From: Sepioteuthis lessoniana
Lineage: Eukaryota; Mollusca; Cephalopoda; Myopsida; Loliginidae
Reading direction: 5' to 3'
DNA: 64,000 nt
Assembly (NCBI GenBank): GCA_963585895.1
Contig: CAUZXS010002461.1
Span: 93,061 to 157,060 of the forward strand
The notes beneath the pieces are model-generated. The model worked only from the letters and a program-made list of their open reading frames with translations. It had not been told where the DNA came from and searched no databases. How positions within the stretch are numbered: the first letter of the stretch is position 1; every line of letters begins with the position of its first letter. A program made the translations under genes and the position numbers. This document shows positions 14,135 through 27,770 of the stretch, one piece after another.

Positions 14135-15484
14135 ATTCTTCGTTTCCATATAAATGTTTTAAGGACCAATGTATTCATGTAGTAGGAAATCATTTTAAAA
14201 GCGTAAATCTTTTATTCTTAGTTGCCATATAAATGTTTTAAGGACCAATGTATTCATGTAGTAGGAAATAATTTTAAAAGCGTAAATCTTTTATTCTTAG
14301 TTGCCATATAAATGTTTTAAGGACCAATGTATTCATGGCGTAGGAAATCATTTTAAAAGCGTAAATCTTTTATTCTTCGTTTCCATATAAAAGTTTTAAG
14401 GACCGATGTATTCATGTCGTAGGAAATCATTTTAAAAGCGTAAATCTTTTATTCTTATTTGCCATAAAAATGTTTTAAGGACCAATGTATTCATGTAGTA
14501 GGAAATCATTTTAAAAGGGTAAATCTTTTATTCTTAGTTGCTATATAAATGTTTTAAGGAGCAATGTATTCATGTCGTAGGAAATCATTTTAAAAGCGTA
14601 AATCTTTTATTCTTAGTTGCCATATAAATGTTTTAAGGACCAATGTATTCATGTCGTAGGAAATCATTTTAAAAGCGTAAATTTTTTATTCTTAGTTGCC
14701 ATATAAATGTTTTAAGGACCAATGTATTCATGTAGTAGGAAATCATTTGAAAAGCGTAAATCTTTTGATCTTAGTTGCCATATAAATGTTTTAAGGACCA
14801 ATGTATTCATGTAGCAGGAAATCATTTTAAATGCGTAAATCTTTTATTCCTAGTTGCCATATAAATGTTTTAAGGACCAATGTATTCATGTCGTAGGAAA
14901 TCATTTTAAAAGCGTAAATCTTTTATTCTTAGTTGTCATATAAATGTTTTAAGGACCAATGTATTCATGTAGCAGGAAATCATTTTAAAAGCGTAAATCT
15001 TATATTCTTAATTGCCATATAAATGTTTTAAGGACCAATGTATTCATGTCGTAGGAAATCATTTTAAAAGCGTAAATCTTTTATTCTTAGTTGCCATATA
15101 AATGTTTTAAGGACCAATGCATTCATGTCGTAGGAAATCATTTTAAAAGCGTAAATCTTTTATTCTTAGTTGCCATATAAATGTTTTAAGGACCAATGTA
15201 TTCATGTCGTAGAAAATCATTTTAAAAGCGTAAATCTTTTATTCTTAATTGCCATATAAATGTTTTAAGGACCAATGTATTCATGTCGTAGGAAATCATT
15301 TTAAAAGCGTAAATCTTTTATTCTTAGTTGCCATATAAATGTTTTAAGGACCAATGTATTCATGTCGTAGGAAATCATTTTAAAAGCGTAAATCTTTTAT
15401 TCTTAGTTGCCAGATAAATGTTTTAAGGACCACTGTATTCATGTCGTAGGAAATCATTTTAAAAGCGTAAATCTTTTATTCTTA
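14135..15484. repeat. 27-unit higher-order repeat, copy 3
   Basis: Diagnostic variants recur 12,001 bp downstream of copy 2: GTTGTCATA at 14,932 against 2,931, and ATATAAAAGTTTT at 14,385 against 2,384. The spacing equals 152 units minus 7 bases, explained by short units. Private changes such as GACCGATG near 14,401 mark later divergence. Confidence 0.85.
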
Positions 15485-17093
15485 GTTGCAATATAAATGT
15501 TTTAAGGACCAATGCATTCATGTCGTAGGAAATCATTTTAAAAGCGTAAATCTTTTATTCTTAGTTGCCATATAAATTTTTTAAGGACCAATGTATTCAT
15601 GTCGTAGGAAATCATTTTAAAAGCGTAAATCTTATATTCTTAATTGCCATATAAATGTTTTAAGGACCAATGTATTCATGTCGTAGGAAATCATTTTAAA
15701 AGCGTAAATCTTTTATTTTTCGTTGCCATATAAATGTTTGAAGGACCAATGTATTCATGTAGTAGGATATCATTTTAAAAGCGTAAATCTTTTATTCTTA
15801 GTTGCCATATAAATGTTTTAAGGACCAATGTATTCATGTCGTAGGAAATCATTTTAAAAGCGTAAATCTTTTATTCTTAGTTGCCATATAAATGTTTTAA
15901 GGACCAATGTATTCATGTCGTAGGAAATCATTTTAAAAGCGTAAATCTTTTATTCTTAGTTGCCATATAAATGTTTTAAGGACCAATGTATTCATGTAGC
16001 AGGAAATCATTTTAAAAGCGTAAATCTTTTATTCTTAGTTGCCATATAAATGTTTTAAGGACCAATGTATTCATGTCGTAGGAAATCATTTTAAAAGCGT
16101 AAATCTTTTATACTCAGTTGCCATATAAATGTTTTAAGGACCAATGTATTCATGTCGTAGGAAATAATTTAAAAGCGTAAATCTTTTATTCTTAGTTGCC
16201 ATATGAATGTTTTAAGGACCAATGTATTCATGTCGTAGGAAATCATTTTAAAAGCGTAAATCTTTTATTCTTAATTGCCATATAAATGTTTTAAGGACCA
16301 ATGTATTCATGTCGTAGGAAATCATTTTAAAAGCGTAAATCTTTTATTCATAGTTGGCATATAAATGTTTTAAGGACCAATGTATTCATGTCGTAGGAAA
16401 TCATTTTAAAAGCGTAAATCTTTTATTCTTAGTTGCCATATAAATGTTTTAAGGACCAATGTATTCATGTAGCAGGAAATCATTTTAAAAGCGTAAATCT
16501 TTTATTCTTAGTTGCCATATAAATGTTTTAAGGACCAATGTATTCATGTCGTAGGAAATCATTTTAAAAGCGTAAATCTTTTATTCTTAGTTGCCATATA
16601 AATGTTTTAAGGACCAATGTATTCATGTCGTAGGAAATAATTTAAAAGCGTAAATCTTTTATTCTTAGTTGCCATATAAATGTTTTAAGGACCAATGTAT
16701 TCATGTCGTAGGAAATCATTTTAAAAGCGTAAATCTTTTATTCTTAGTTGCAATATAAATGTTTTAAGGACCAATGTATTCATGTAGTAGGAAATCATTT
16801 TAAAAGCGTAAATCTTTTATTCTTAGTTGCCATATAAATGTTTTAAGGACCAATGTATTCATGTAGTAGGAAATCATTTTAAAAGCGTAAATCTTTTATT
16901 CTTAGTTGCCATATAAATGTTTTAAGGACCAATGTATTCATGTAGTAGGAAATAATTTTAAAAGCGTAAATCTTTTATTCTTAGTTGCCATATAAATATT
17001 TTAAGGACCAATGTATTCATGTAGCAGGAAATCATTTTAAAAGCGTAAATCTTATATTCTTAGTTGCCATATAAATGTTTTAAGGACCAATGT

Positions 17094-19930
17094 AGTCATG
17101 ACGTAGGAAATCATTTTAAAAGCGTAAATCTTTTATTCTTAGTTGCCATATAAATGTTTTAAGGACCAATGTATTCATGTCGTAGGTAATCATTTTAAAA
17201 GCGTAAATCTTTTATTCTTAGTTGCCATATAAATGTTTTAAGGATCAATGTATTCATGTCGTAGGAAATCATTTTAAAAGCGTAAATCTTTTATTCTTAG
17301 TTGCCATATAAATGTTGTAGGACCAATGTATTCATGTAGTAGGAAATCATTTTAAAAGCGTAAATCTTTCATTCTTAGTTGCCATATAAATGTTTTAAGG
17401 ACCAATGTATTCATGTAGTAGGAAATCATTTTAAAAGCGTAAATCTTTTATTCTTAGTTGCCATATAAATGTTTTAAGGACCAATGTATTCATGTCGTAG
17501 GAAATCATTTTAAAAGCGTAAATCTTTTATTCTTAGTTGCCATATAAATGTTTTAAGGACCAATGTATTCATGTCGTAGGAAATCATTTTAAAAGCGTAA
17601 ATTTTTTATTCTTAGTTGCCATATAAATGTTTTAAGGACCAATGTATTCATGTTGTAGGAAATCATTTTAAAAGCGTAAATATTTAATTCTTATTTGCCA
17701 TATAAATGTTTTAAGGACCAATGTATTCATGTCGTAGGAAATCATTTTAAAAGCGTAAATCTTTTATTCTTAGTTGCCATATAAATGTTTTAAGGACCAA
17801 TGTATTCATGTCGTAGGAAATAATTTTAAAAGCGTAAATCTTTTATTCTTAGTTGCCATATAAATGTTTTAAGGACCAATGTATTTATGTAGCAGGAAAT
17901 CATTTTAAAGGCGTAAATCTTTTATTCTTATTTGCCATATAAATGTTTTAAGGACCAATGTATTCATGTAGTAGGAAATCATTTTAAAAGCGTAAATCTT
18001 TTATTCTTCGTTGCCATATAAATGTTTTAAGGACCAATGTATTCATGTCGTAGGAAATCATTTTAAAAGCGTAAATCTTTCATTCTTGTTTCCATATAAA
18101 TGTTTTAAGGACCAATGTATTCATGTCGTAGGAAATAATTTTAAAAGCGTAAATCTTTTATTCTTAGTTGCCATATAAATGTTTTAAGGACCAATGTATT
18201 CATGTCGTAGGAAATCATTTTAAAAGCGTAAATCTTTTATTCTTCGTTGCCATATAAATGTTTTAAGGACCAATGTATTCATGTCGTAGGAAATCATTTT
18301 AAAAGCGTAAATCTTTTATTCTTCGTTTCCATATAAATTTTTTAAGGACCAATGTATTCATGTCGTAGGAAATCATTTTAAAAGCGTAAATCTTTTATTC
18401 TTCGTTTCCATATAAATGTTTTAAGGACCAATGTATTCATGTCGTAGGAAATCATTTTAAAAGCGTAAATCTTTTATTCTTCGTTGCCATATAAATGTTT
18501 TAAGGACCAATGTATTCATGTAGTAGGAAATCATTTTAAAAGCGTAAATCTTTTATTCTTAGTTGCCATATAAATGTTTTAAGGACCAATGTATTCATGT
18601 CGTAGGAAATCATTTTAAAAGCGTAAATCTTTTATTCTTCGTTTCCATATAAATGTTTTAAGGACCAATGTATTCATGTCGTAGGAAATCATTTTAAAAG
18701 CGTAAATCTTTAATTCTTAGTTGCCATATAAATGTTTTAAGGACCAATGTATTCATGTAGTAGGAAATCATTTTAAAAGCGTAAATCTTTTATTCTTAGT
18801 TGCCATATAAATGTTTTAAGGACCAATGTATTCATGTCGTAGGAAATCATTTTAAAAGCGTAAATCTTTTATTCTTCGTTTCTATATAAATGTTTTAAGG
18901 ACCAATGTATTCGTGTCGTAGGAAATCATTTTAAAAGCGTAAATCTTTTATTCTTCGTTTCCATATAAATGTTTTAAGGACCAATGTATTCATGTCGTAG
19001 GAAATCATTTTAAAAGCGTAAATCTTTTATTCTTCGTTGCCATATAAATGTTTTAAGGACCAATGTATTCATGTAGTAGGAAATCATTTTAAAAGCGTAA
19101 ATCTTTTATTCTTAGTTGCCATATAAATGTTTTAAAGAACAATGTATTCATGTAGCAGAAAACCATTTTAAAAGCGTAAATCTTTTATTCTTAGTTGCCA
19201 TATAAATGTTTTAAGGACCAATGTATTCATGTAGAAGGAAATCATTTTAAAAGCGTAAATCTTTTATTCTTCGTTGCCATATAAATGTTTTAAGGACCAA
19301 TGTATTCATGTCGTAGGAAATCATTTTAAAAGCGTAAATCTTTCTTTCTTAGTTGCCATATAAATGTTTTAAGGACCAATGTATTCATGTCGTAGGAAAT
19401 CATTTTAAAATCGTAAATCTTTTATTCTTCGTTGCCATATAAATGTTTTAAGGACCAATGTATTCATGTAGTAGGAAATAATTTTAAAAGCGTAAATCTT
19501 TTATTCTTAGTTGCCATATAAATGTTTTAAGGACCAATGTATTCATGTCGTAGGAAATCATTTTAAAAGCGTAAATTTTTTATTCTTAGTTGCCATATAA
19601 ATGTTTTAAGGACCAATGTATTCATGTAGAAGGAAATCATTTTAAAAGCGTAAATCTTTTATTCTTCGTTGCCATATAAATGTTTTAAGGAGCAATGTAT
19701 TCATGTCGTAGGAAATCATTTTAAAAGCGTAAATCTTTTATTCTTAGTTGCCATATAAATATTTTAATGACCAATGTATTCATGCAGTAGGAAATCATTT
19801 TAAAAGTGTAAATCTTTTATTCTTAGTTGCCATATAAATGTTTTAAGGACCAATGTATTCATGTCGTAGGAAATCATTTTAAAAGCGTAAATCTTTTATT
19901 CTTAGTTGCCATACAAATGTTTTAAGGACC
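17094..19930. repeat. Large duplicated block of the 79-bp array, copy 2
   Basis: This is the partner of 7,304-10,140 at a constant 9,790-bp offset. Point differences (for example TTTCCATATAAATTTTTT near 18,331, or AATATTTTAATGACC near 19,757) show the copies have diverged slightly since duplication. Confidence 0.9.
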
Positions 19931-21120
19931 AATGTATTCATGTAGTAGGAAATCATTTTAAAAGCGTAAATCTTTTATTCTTAGTTGCCATATAAATGCT
20001 TTAAGGACCAATGTATTCATGTCGTAGGAAATCATTTTAAAAGCGTAAATCTTTTATTCTTCGTTGCCATATAAATGTTTTAAGGACCAATGTATTCATG
20101 TCGTAGGAAATCATTTTAAAAGCGTAAATCTTTTATTCTTAGTTGCCATATAAATGTTTTAAGGACCAATGTATTCATGTCGTAGGAAATCATTTTAAAA
20201 GCGTAAATCTTTTATTCTTAGTTGCCATATAAATGTTTAAAGGACCAATGCATTCATGTCGTAGAAAAACCATTTTAAAAGCGTAAATCTTTTATTCTTA
20301 GTTGCCATATAAATGTTTTAAGGACCAATGTATTCATGTCGTAGAAAATCATTTTAAAAGCGTAAATCTTTTATTCTTAATTGCCATATAAATGTTTTAA
20401 GGACCAATGTATTCATGTCGTAGGAAATCATTTTAAAAGCGTAAATCTTTTATTCTTCGTTGCCATATAAATGTTTTAAGGACCAATGTATTCATGTCGT
20501 AGGAAATCATTTTAAAAGCGTAAATCTTTTATTCTTAGTTGCCATATAAATGTTTTAAGGACCAATGTATTCATCTAGCAGGAAATCATTTGAAAAGCGT
20601 AAATCTTTTATTCTTAGTTGCCATATAAATGTTTTAAGGACCAATGTATTCATGTAGCAGGAAATCATTTTAAAAGCGTAAATCTTTTATTCTTAGTTGC
20701 CATATAAATGTTTTAAGGACCAATGTGTTCATGTACAAGGAAATCATTTTAAAAGCGTAAATCTTTTATTCTTAGTTGCCATATAAATGTTTTAAGGACC
20801 AATGTATTCATGTAGCAGGAAATCATTTTAAAAGCGTAAATCTTTTATTCTTAGTTGCAATATAAATGTTTTAAGGACCAATGTGTTCATGTCGTAGGAA
20901 ATCATTTTAAAAGTGTAAATCATTTATTCTTAGTTGCCAGATAAATGTTTTAAGGACCAATGTATTCATGTTGTAGGAAATAATTTAAAAGCGTAAATCT
21001 TTTATTCTTAGTTGCCATATATATGTATTAAGGACCAATGTATTCATGTCGTAGGAAATCATTTTAAAAGCGTAAATCTTTTATTCTTAATTGCCATATA
21101 AATGTTTTAAGGACCAATGT
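18881..21120. repeat. 39-unit (about 3,080-bp) higher-order block, copy 1
   Basis: Rare variants recur 3,079-3,080 bp downstream: TCTATATAAATG (18,881 / 21,961), TTTAAAGAAC (19,131 / 22,211), CATGCAGTAGG (19,781 / 22,861), TCTAGCAGG (20,574 / 23,653) and GTATTAAGG (21,025 / 24,104). That is 39 units minus one or two bases. With the 9-12 kb segment upstream, this makes part of the block present three times. Confidence 0.88.
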
Positions 21121-21960
21121 ATTCATGTCGTAGGAAATCATTTTAAAAGCGTAAATCTTTTATTCTTAGTTGCCATATAAATGTTTTAAGGACCAATGTA
21201 TTCATGTCGTAGGAAATCATTTTAAAAGCGTAAATCTTTTATTCTTAGTTACCATATAAATGTTTTAAGGACCAATGTATTCATGTAGCAGGAAATCATT
21301 TTAAAAGCGTAAATCTTTTATTCTTAGTTGCCATATAAATGTTTTAAGGACCAATGTATTCATGTCGTAGGAAATCATTTTAAAAGTGTATATCTTTTAT
21401 TCTTAGTTGCCATATAAATGTTTTAAGGACCAATGTATTCATGTCGTAGGAAATAATTTAAAAGCGTAAATGTTTTATTCTTCGTTGCCATATAAATGTT
21501 TTAAGGACCAATGAATTCATGTCGTAGGAAATCATTTTAAAATCGTAAATCTTTTATTCTTAGTTGCCATATAAATGTTTTAAGGACCAATGTATTCATG
21601 TCATAGGAAATCATTTTAAAAGCGTAAATCTTTTATTCTTATTTGCCATATAAATGTTTTAAGGACCAATGTATTCATGTAGTAGGAAATCATTTTAAAA
21701 GCATAAATCTTTTATTCTTCGTTGCCATATAAATGTTTTAAGGACAAATGTATTCATGTAGCAGGAAATCATTTTAAAAGCGTAAATCTTTTATTCTTAG
21801 TTGCCATATAAATGTTTTAAGGACCAATGTATTCATGTAGTAGGAAATCATTTTAAAAGCGTAAATCTTTTATTCTTAGTTGCCATATAAATGTTTTAAG
21901 GACCAATGTATTCATGTCGTAGGAAATCATTTTAAAAGCGTAAATCTTTTATTCTTCGTT

Positions 21961-24200
21961 TCTATATAAATGTTTTAAGGACCAATGTATTCATGTCGTA
22001 GGAAATCATTTTAAAAGCGTAAATCTTTTATTCTTCGTTTCCATATAAATGTTTTAAGGACCAATGTATTCATGTCGTAGGAAATCATTTTAAAAGCGTA
22101 AATCTTTTATTCTTCGTTGCCATATAAATGTTTTAAGGACCAATGTATTCATGTAGTAGGAAATCATTTTAAAAGCGTAAATCTTTTATTCTTAGTTGCC
22201 ATATAAATGTTTTAAAGAACAATGTATTCATGTAGCAGAAAACAATTTTAAAAGCGTAAATCTTTTATTCTTAGTTGCCATATAAATGTTTTAAGGACCA
22301 ATGTATTCATGTAGAAGGAAATCATTTTAAAAGCGTAAATCTTTTATTCTTCGTTGCCATATAAATGTTTTAAGGACCAATGTATTCATGTCGTAGGAAA
22401 TCATTTTAAAAGCGTAAATCTTTCTTTCTTAGTTGCCATATAAATGTTTTAAGGACCAATGTATTCATGTGGTAGGAAATCATTTTAAAATCGTAAATCT
22501 TTTATTCTTCGTTGCCATATAAATGTTTTAAGGACCAATGTATTCATGTAGTAGGAAATAATTTTAAAAGCGTAAATCTTTTATTCTTAGTTGCCATATA
22601 AATGTTTTAAGGACCAATGTATTCATGTCGTAGGAAATCATTTTAAAAGCGTAAATTTTCTATTCTTAGTTGCCATATAAATGTTTTAAGGACCAATGTA
22701 TTCATGTAGAAGGAAATCATTTTAAAAGCGTAAATCTTTTATTCTTCGTTGCCATATAAATGTTTTAAGGAGCAATGTATTCATGTCGTAGGAAATCATT
22801 TTAAAAGCGTAAATCTTTTATTCTTAGTTGCCATATAAATGTTTTAATGACCAATGTATTCATGCAGTAGGAAATCATTTTAAAAGTGTAAATCTTTTAT
22901 TCTTAGTTGCCATATAAATGTTTTAAGGACCAATGTATTCATGTCGTAGGAAATCATTTTAAAAGCGTAAATCTTTTATTCTTAGTTGCCATACAAATTT
23001 TTTAAGGACCAATGTATTCATGTAGTAGGAAATCATTTTAAAAGCGTAAATCTTTTATTCTTAGTTGCCATATAAATGCTTTAAGGACCAATGTATTCAT
23101 GTCGTAGGAAATCATTTTAAAAGCGTAAATCTTTTATTCTTCGTTGCCATATAAATGTTTTAAGGACCAATGTATTCATGTCGTAGGAAATCATTTTAAA
23201 AGCGTAAATCTTTTATTCTTAGTTGCCATATAAATGTTTTAAGGACCAATGTATTCATGTCGTAGGAAATCATTTTAAAAGCGTAAATCTTTTATTCTTA
23301 GTTGCCATATAAATGTTTTAAGGACCAATGCATTCATGTCGTAGGAAATCATTTTAAAAGCGTAAATCTTTTATTCTTAGTTGCCATATAAATGTTTTAA
23401 GGACCAATGTATTCATGTCGTAGAAAATCATTTTAAAAGCGTAAATCTTTTATTCTTAATTGCCATATAAATGTTTTAAGGACCAATGTATTCATGTCGT
23501 AGGAAATCATTTTAAAAGCGTAAATCTTTTATTCTTCGTTGCCATATAAATGTTTTAAGGACCAATGTATTCATGTCGTAGGAAATCATTTTAAAAGCGT
23601 AAATCTTTTATTCTTAGTTGCCATATAAATGTTTTAAGGACCAATGTATTCATCTAGCAGGAAATCATTTGAAAAGCGTAAATCTTTTATTCTTAGTTGC
23701 CATATAAATGTTTTAAGGACCAATGTATTCATGTAGCAGGAAATCATTTTAAAAGCGTAAATCTTTTATTCTTAGTTGCCATATAAATGTTTTAAGGACC
23801 AATGTGTTCATGTAGAAGGAAATCATTTTAAAAGCGTAAATCTTTTATTCTTAGTTGCCATATAAATGTTTTAAGGACCAATGTATTCATGTAGCAGGAA
23901 ATCATTTTAAAAGCGTAAATCTTTTATTCTTAGTTGCAATATAAATGTTTTAAGGACCAATGTGTTCATGTCGTAGGAAATCATTTTAAAAGTGTAAATC
24001 ATTTATTCTTAGTTGCCAGATAAATGTTTTAAGGACCAATGTATTCATGTTGTAGGAAATAATTTAAAAGCGTAAATCTTTTATTCTTAGTTGCCATATA
24101 AATGTATTAAGGACCAATGTATTCATGTCGTAGGAAATCATTTTAAAAGCGTAAATCTTTTATTCTTAATTGCCATATAAATGTTTTAAGGACCAATGTA
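21961..24200. repeat. 39-unit (about 3,080-bp) higher-order block, copy 2
   Basis: This is the tandem partner of 18,881-21,120. Shortly after it the offset drops to 2,843 (AATTCATGTC at 21,513 / 24,356), so three units are missing here or were gained upstream. Confidence 0.87.
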
Positions 24201-26399
24201 TTCATGTCGTAGGAAATCATTTTAAAAGTGTATATCTTTTATTCTTAGTTGCCATATAAATGTTTTAAGGACCAATGTATTCATGTCGTAGGAAATAATT
24301 TAAAAGCGTAAATGTTTTATTCTTCGTTGCCATATAAATGTTTTAAGGACCAATGAATTCATGTCGTAGGAAATCATTTTAAAATCGTAAATCTTTTATT
24401 CTTAGTTGCCATATAAATGTTTTAAGGACCAATGTATTCATGTCATAGGAAATCATTTTAAAAGCGTAAATCTTTTATTCTTATTTGCCATATAAATGTT
24501 TTAAGGACCAATGTATTCATGTCGTAGGAAATCATTTTAAAAGCGTAAATCTTTTATTCTTATTTGCCATATAAATGTTTTAAGGACCAATGTATTCATG
24601 TAGTAGGAAATCATTTTAAAAGCATAAATCTTTTATTCTTCGTTGCCATATAAATGTTTTAAGGACAAATGTATTCATGTAGCAGGAAATCATTTTAAAA
24701 GCGTAAATCTTTTATTCTTAGTTGCCATATAAATGTTTTAAGGACCAATGTATTCATGTAGTAGGAAATCATTTTAAAAGCGTAAATCTTTTATTCTTAG
24801 TTGCCATATAAATGTTTTAAGGACCAATGTATTCATGTCGTAGGAAATCATTTTAAAAGCGTAAATCTTTTATTCTTAATTGCCATATAAATGTTTTAAG
24901 GACCAATGTATTCATGTCGTAGGAAATCATTTTAAAAGCGTAAATCTTTTATTCTTAGTTGCCATATAAATGTTTTAAGGACCAATGTATTCATGTAGCA
25001 GGAAATCATTTTAAAAGCGTAAATCTTTTATTCTTAGTGGCCATATAAATGTTTTAAGGACCAATGTATTCATGCAGTAGGAAATCATTTTAAATGCATA
25101 AATCTTTTATTCTTAGTTGCCATATAAATGTTTTAAGGACCAATGTATTCATGTAGTAGGAAATCATTTTAAAAGCGTAAATATTTTATTCTTAGTTGCC
25201 ATATAAATGTTTTAAGGACCAATGTATTCATGTAGTAGGAAATCATTTTAAAAGCGTAAATCTTTTATTCTTAGTTGCCATATAAATGTTTTAAGGACCA
25301 ATGTATTCATGTAGTAGGAAATCATTTTAAAAGCGTAAATCTTTTATTCTTAGTTGCCATATAAATGTTTTAAGGACCAATGTATTCATGTAGCAGGAAA
25401 TCATTTTAAAAGCGTAAATCTTTTATTCTTAGTTGCCATATAATTTTTTTTTAGGACCAATGTATTCATGTAGCAGGAAATCATTTTAAAAGCGTAAATC
25501 TTTTATTCTTAGTTGCCATATAAATGTTTTAAGGACCAATGTATTCATGTCGTAGGAAATCATTTTAAAAGCGTAAATCTTTTATTCTTAATTGCCATAT
25601 AAATGTTTTAAGGACCAATGTATTCATGTAGTAGGAAATCATTTTAAAAGCGTAAATCTTTTATTCTTCGTTGCCATATAAATGTTTTAAGGACCAATGT
25701 ATTCATGTAGTAGGAAATCATTTTAAAAGCGTAAATCTTTTATTCTTCGTTGCCATATAAATGTTTTAAGGACCAATGTATTCATGTAGTAGGAAATCAT
25801 TTTAAATGCGTAAATCTTTTATTCTTAGTTGCCATATAAATGTTTTAAGGACCAATGTATTCATGTAGTAGGAAATCATTTTAAAAGCGTAAATCTTTTA
25901 TTCTTAGTTGCCATATAAATGTTTTAAGGACCAATGTATTCATGTAGTAGGAAATCATTTTAAAAGCGTAAATCTTTTATTCTTAGTTGCCATATAAATG
26001 TTTTAAGGACCAATGTATTCATGTAGTAGGAAATCATTTTAAAAGCGTAAATCTTTTATTCTTCGTTGCCATATAAATGTTTTAAGGACCAATGTATTCA
26101 TGTCGTAGGAAATCATTTTAAAAGCCTAAATCTTTTATTCTTAGTTGCCATATAAATGTTTTAAGGACCAATGTATTCATGTAGTAGGAAATCATTTTAA
26201 AAGCGTAAATCTTTTATTCTTAGTTGCCATATAAATGTTTTAAGGACCAATGTATTCATGTCGTAGGAAATCATTTTAAAAGCGTAAATCTTTTATTCTT
26301 CGTTTCCATATAAATGTTTTAAGGACCAATGTATTCATGTCGTAGGAAATCATTTTAAAAGCGTAAATCTTTTATTCTTCGTTTCCATATAAATGTTTT

Positions 26400-27770
26400 A
26401 AGGACCAATGTATTCATGTAGCAGAAAACCATTTTAAAAGCGTAAATCTTTTATTCTTAGTTGCCATATAAATGTTTTAAGGCCAATGTATTAATGTAGT
26501 AGGAAATCATTTTAAAAACGTAAATCTTTTATTCTTAGTTGCCATATAAATGTTTTAAGGACCGATGTATTCATGTCGTAGGAAATCATTTTAAAAACGT
26601 AAATCTTTTATTCTTAGTTGCCATATAAATGTTTTAAGGACCGATGTATTCATGTCGTAGGAAATCATTTTAAAAACGTAAATCTTTTATTCTTAGTTGC
26701 CATATAAATGTTTTAAGGACCAATGTATTCATGTAGCAGGAAATCATTTTAAAAGGGTAAATCTTTTGTTCTTAGTTGCCATATAAATGTTTTAAGGACC
26801 AATGTATTCATGTAGTAGGAAATCATTTTAAATGCGTAAATCTTTTATTCTTAGTTGCCATATAAATGTTTTAAGGACCAATGAATTCATGTAGTAGGAA
26901 ATAATTTTAAAAGCGTAAATCTTTTATTCTTAGTTGCCATATAAATGTTTTAAGGACCAATGTATTCATGTAGTAGGAAATCATTTTAAAAACGTAAATC
27001 TTTTATTCTTAGTTGCCATATAAATGTTTTAAGGACCAATGTATTCATGTCGTAGGAAATCATTTTAAAAGCGTAAATCTTTTATTCTTCGTTTCCATAT
27101 AAATGTTTTAAGGACCAATGTATTCATGTAGCAGAAAACCATTTTAAAAGCGTAAATCTTTTATTCTTAGTTGCCATATAAATGTTTTAAGGCCAATGTA
27201 TTAATGTAGTAGGAAATCATTTTAAAAACGTAAATCTTTTATTCTTAGTTGCCATATAAATGTTTTAAGGACCGATGTATTCATGTCGTAGGAAATCATT
27301 TTAAAATCGTAAATCTTTTATTCTTAGTTGCCATATAAATGTTTTAAGGACCAATGTATTCATGTAGCAGGAAATCATTTTAAAAGGGTAAATCTTTTGT
27401 TCTTAGTTGCCATATAAATGTTTTAAGGACCAATGTATTCATGTAGTAGGAAATCATTTTAAATGCGTAAATCTTTTATTCTTAGTTGCCATATAAATGT
27501 TTTAAGGACCAATGAATTCATGTAGTAGGAAATAATTTTAAAAGCGTAAATCTTTTATTCTTAGTTGCCATATAAATGTTTTAAGGACCAATGTATTCAT
27601 GTAGTAGGAAATCATTTTAAAAACGTAAATCTTTTATTCTTAGTTGCCATATAAATGTTTTAAGGACCAATGTATTCATGTCGTAGGAAATCATTTTAAA
27701 AGCGTAAATCTTTTATTCTTCGTGGCCATATAAATGTTTTAAGGACCAATGTATTCATGAGTAGGAAATC
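26400..27770. repeat. 9-unit (710-bp) duplication in the 79-bp array
   Basis: The short variant AAGGCCAATGTATTAATG occurs at about 26,479 and 27,189, 710 bp apart (9 x 79 minus 1). It is followed both times by GACCGATG, GGGTAAATCTTTTGTTC and ATGAATTCATG units. The offset for ATGAATTCA is 631 bp, so the second copy has lost one GACCGATG unit. Confidence 0.85.
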
